Shown one piece after another: positions 35,924 through 38,332 of a DNA stretch of 38,332 bases. The first letter of the stretch is position 1. Every line of letters begins with the position of its first letter. Position numbers and translations under genes: made by a program. The DNA lies in contig NAOQ01000130.1 in NCBI GenBank assembly GCA_002751075.1, positions 107,225 to 145,556 of the forward strand. Reading direction: 5' to 3'. The notes beneath the pieces are model-generated. The model saw only the letters and a program-made list of their open reading frames with translations, was not told where the DNA came from and searched no databases. The DNA comes from Ichthyophonus hoferi (taxonomy: Eukaryota > Opisthokonta > Ichthyosporea > Ichthyophonida > Ichthyophonidae).

Positions 35924-37180
35924 TTATACAGATTTTAAGTTACTCGAGACCACACCAGTATTATCGACTGACTGAGCCTCACCTTCTAACAATCCTTTAA
36001 AAGGAATAGGGATTTTAGGGCTTCTTGGGTCTTCCACCATCTCGGCAATCCAATCATGCACCAAATCCTCTCCATAAAACTTCCTGGCAAATATCTGGTC
36101 CGAAACACGAAGTTGACCAAAATCATTAATCCCAAGGTAGCAGGGGGAAAACATTGGACGTTTATTCTCGTGTGTAAGGCACTCCGACCGCCAATCGGTA
36201 AACATGGGATCTATTTTCAAAATGTCCTCGCCACTCATGTTGTAGTAAAATGGTGAATAGTAATATACCGTTTGAAAATAGCTTTCATCTGACATCATAA
36301 AACCTCCTTTAAAATATTCTTGCCAAATCATTGCGTCCGGGCTATAAAGGGCATAATCAACAAAGTCAGGCCTAAGAATGAACCACGCAAATCCTTTAAA
36401 AAATGGTCTGTTTCCTGGACTGCCTTTGATTTTAGTACATTCCTTATCCAAGCATTGGTCTTCAGAGTTACCATGCCCCGAACGGTCACAAACGTAATTA
36501 GCTTTAGATGCTGGATTGCATGGAGGCTCCAAAGACGCATAGGAAATCATACTCGACCCGTTTTGTGGCACCACGCTCTTAAAGAGATATTCATCAATGG
36601 CATAATTACTTTTGATTGGACTTGAGGCACCACATATATTTATAGCTACGTCAAAATGTCCAATCTCCTTGGCCTTGTGAAGTTGATTAAGGTGCATTTC
36701 AACGATAGAGTACTTAGCCCATTCAACATTAATAGAGTCAATCCAGTGTACATTGGTCACATTTTCGAATTTTTGCTTAAATGCGTCTGTGATCGATGCA
36801 TTTATTTTACTATCAAAGTGGATAATAAAATCATGAAGCGGATGATACAAGGAATCTAGTAGTCGGCCTATACCACTGACTGTATCTTCATTGTGGGCAC
36901 TCATCAAATATGCAATACGTACGCGTGGGGTCCACAGGTCAGGCAGTGGCTCAATAAACTGTTTAGATGATCTTAGATTTACTTGCAGATTGTGATTTTC
37001 CATATTAATTATTTTAGTGTTCACATATGGTAGGCCGACTGTATTGAATAAATGAAAAAATGAAACAAAAAAGAAAATAGAAACAATGACCTTTGTTAAA
37101 TGACCTGCTTTGGTGCTACTACAATACGCCCTAAGTAGATCCATTCGCGGTCGAAAAAGACCCTTTCCTGCTGCACCCAT
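35924..37180 (-). CDS. GT14 family glycosyltransferase (core-2/I-branching or xylosyltransferase type), type II membrane protein
   Basis: One uninterrupted 418-codon frame starts MGAAGKGLFRPRM. A hydrophobic segment at about residues 30-48 (VIVSIFFFVSFFHLF) after a basic N-terminus is a signal anchor, placing the enzyme in the Golgi membrane with a lumenal catalytic domain. The domain follows the GT14 order: RVRIAYLMSAHNEDTVSG, then DSLYHPLHDFIIHFDSK, WAKYSIVEMHLNQL, INICGASSPIKSNYAIDEYL, GFAWFILRPDFVDYAL and SDESYFQTV. Several lumenal Cys and N-glycosylation sequons are present (NAS, NVT, NGS, NMS). Known members transfer GlcNAc or xylose to glycans or proteins; the donor cannot be told here. 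It is the only intronless large gene in the window, which may reflect retroposition or loss of introns. Confidence 0.9.
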   Translation of the reverse strand: MGAAGKGLFRPRMDLLRAYCSSTKAGHLTKVIVSIFFFVSFFHLFNTVGLPYVNTKIINMENHNLQVNLRSSKQFIEPLPDLWTPRVRIAYLMSAHNEDTVSGIGRLLDSLYHPLHDFIIHFDSKINASITDAFKQKFENVTNVHWIDSINVEWAKYSIVEMHLNQLHKAKEIGHFDVAINICGASSPIKSNYAIDEYLFKSVVPQNGSSMISYASLEPPCNPASKANYVCDRSGHGNSEDQCLDKECTKIKGSPGNRPFFKGFAWFILRPDFVDYALYSPDAMIWQEYFKGGFMMSDESYFQTVYYYSPFYYNMSGEDILKIDPMFTDWRSECLTHENKRPMFSPCYLGINDFGQLRVSDQIFARKFYGEDLVHDWIAEMVEDPRSPKIPIPFKGLLEGEAQSVDNTGVVSSNLKSV

Positions 37181-37205
37181 ATTTGATAAGGAGCTGATTA
37201 GTAGA

Positions 37206-37479
37206 CTGAGGTACGCACTTTGTTCAAAAGAATAGGTGCGTATAAGTAAAATAAGTGCACGTATAAGCTGTAGAAAGAAGATTTTTGTAGTTGCCTATCC
37301 TTAATAGTAATAAAATATAAAATTGTTGACGAGATGATAGCACTTTGCACCTTACACGTGTAGTGTTGCACGTATAAGCTGTAGAAAGAAGATTTCTGTA
37401 GTTGCCGATCCTTAATAATAATAAAATATAAAATTATTGACGAGATGATAGCACTTTGCACCTTGCACGTGTGGTGTAC
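37206..37479 (-). other. possible 5' UTR intron of the GT14 gene
   Basis: On the minus strand 'tttcag|gtacac' at 37480/37479 could be a donor. 'cctcag|tctac' at 37206/37205 is a good acceptor, 25 bases before the start codon. The enclosed 274 bp contain the tandem duplication. This is inferred from splice consensus only. Confidence 0.3.
37257..37476. repeat. two-copy tandem duplication, period about 111 bp
   Basis: The unit beginning gcacgtataagctgtagaa and ending near ttgcacc..acacgtgt occurs at 37257-37367 and again at 37368-37476, with only a few substitutions. It lies just upstream of the GT14 start codon. Confidence 0.92.
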
Positions 37480-37559
37480 CTGAAAATGAAGACAATGTCT
37501 GGTTACTAAAATGATGGCAGTAACAAGCCTTGAATCCAAACGTTCTCTGTCACGCAACG

Positions 37560-38139
37560 AAATAAACTAACTAAACCAGTCAAGTTCTTAAGCATGCAAA
37601 CCGCAAACAGGTATTAAAGAGAGACAACATTTTAACTAACGTACAGTTTCAACCTGTCCTGTTGTGTAATGAATATTATTAACAAGAAGACAGAGACTGT
37701 GGCTTAAATATATTGCAGATTCTAAGGTTATTTTTGTTCTTCAAGAATATTTGTTTTTACAAAACGTTTACTTGCGCTCCTTTCGGCTTAAATTCACGGG
37801 AACTGTTTCTGATTCGCTAATGAGTAGTTTTGGGTTTTCATTGGAATGTTGCATAAATATATTTCAATCCAATGATTTTGGCTTTTCCGTGATATGCAAT
37901 AAGATGCTTATTTTTATGTATATGTATGGTTAGTTTTAGCAATTAACTAATTTGAAGCTGCAGTATCATTGATCTATCTATTATTTTGAGTTTTCATGTA
38001 AGTAGCGATTTTGTAACATTATTTATTGTTTGTTTTGCTTTATACCTCGAAATAGTCAATGGCTGTCTAGAATATTTATGATGGTCCCGCTAACAGTATG
38101 GTTATAGCTCATTCTTTTATTTCTATCTATTCTATGATA
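37560..38139. other. upstream flank of the GT14 gene
   Basis: AT-rich sequence that should contain the promoter of the minus-strand glycosyltransferase. No recognised factor site or gene is seen. The short plus-strand frame at 37751-37933 has no support. Confidence 0.35.
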
Positions 38140-38282
38140 TATTATATTTACTTATTACTAGTTTTAATGTTTAATTCTATAATGTTGACGATTCAATCAA
38201 TTCATACAATAACTTGAAACATTTTTTTATACTTGGTCGATCTTTGTTAATTGCATTGATCTAATTCTAATGAACCATTTAC
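38140..38282 (+). repeat. dispersed repeat, partial copy 3
   Basis: It shares ordered blocks with copies 1 and 2: 'atatttacttattactag', then 'cgattcaatcaattc', then 'attgatct'. The similarity is weaker and runs towards the window end, so the copy may continue beyond it. Confidence 0.4.
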
Positions 38283-38332
38283 ATGTAAAATAACCGTCTC
38301 CGTACTAGTAGTTGATTGCATAATTTTCAGAA

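Noticed and set aside
36320-36859. Plus-strand frames of 60-100 codons
   Set aside because: They are antisense to the GT14 catalytic domain, which has strong family support.

Overview
This window is eukaryotic nuclear DNA. It is strongly AT-rich and full of microsatellites, and its genes are cut by many GT-AG introns of about 160-900 bp. Joining exons by splice consensus, reading phase and family similarity gives four well-supported spliced genes and one intronless gene. The gene set (GRASP, GSKIP, GT14 glycosyltransferase, bZIP) and the Tc1/mariner-type transposons fit an opisthokont. An early-diverging fungus or a related unicellular lineage is my guess, but nothing in the sequence proves it.

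Layout. 1-4179: gene-poor, with a poly(T) tract at the edge and copy 1 of a dispersed repeat (2523-3265). 4180-9129 (-): an 11-exon Golgi stacking protein of the GRASP55/65/Grh1 family, with both PDZ-like domains and an N-myristoylation start. 9607-10296 (+): an unrecognised 229-aa gene, divergent from GRASP across about 480 bp. 10297-13899: no gene seen; a 420-N assembly gap is flanked by the same 96 bp on both sides. 13900-19312 (-): a bZIP transcription factor with a His/Pro-rich tail. About 480 bp upstream of its start lies a perfect CRE palindrome, the kind of site such factors bind, which suggests feedback control. 20289-23060: two decayed Tc1/mariner-type transposons in opposite orientation. 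23899-24191 (-): the 3' end of a possible OB-fold gene. 24547-25370 (+): a complete three-exon GSKIP. 26515-31185 (-): a seven-exon, 610-aa nuclear-looking protein with a phage-repressor/POU-like helix-turn-helix and low-complexity tails. 31186-35923: AT-rich, with one short possible gene and repeat fragments. 35924-37180 (-): an intronless type II membrane glycosyltransferase (GT14), with a 111-bp tandem duplication in its upstream leader. 37560-38332: a third diverged copy of the dispersed repeat.

The genes do not form one pathway. GRASP and the GT14 enzyme both belong to the Golgi/secretory system, GSKIP is a kinase-scaffold regulator, and the bZIP and helix-turn-helix proteins look like gene regulators. 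No rRNA, tRNA or CRISPR was recognised. The most unusual items are the helix-turn-helix protein, the dispersed repeat whose copies share a peptide pattern, the bZIP promoter with its CRE, and a GRASP exon with two in-frame donor sites.
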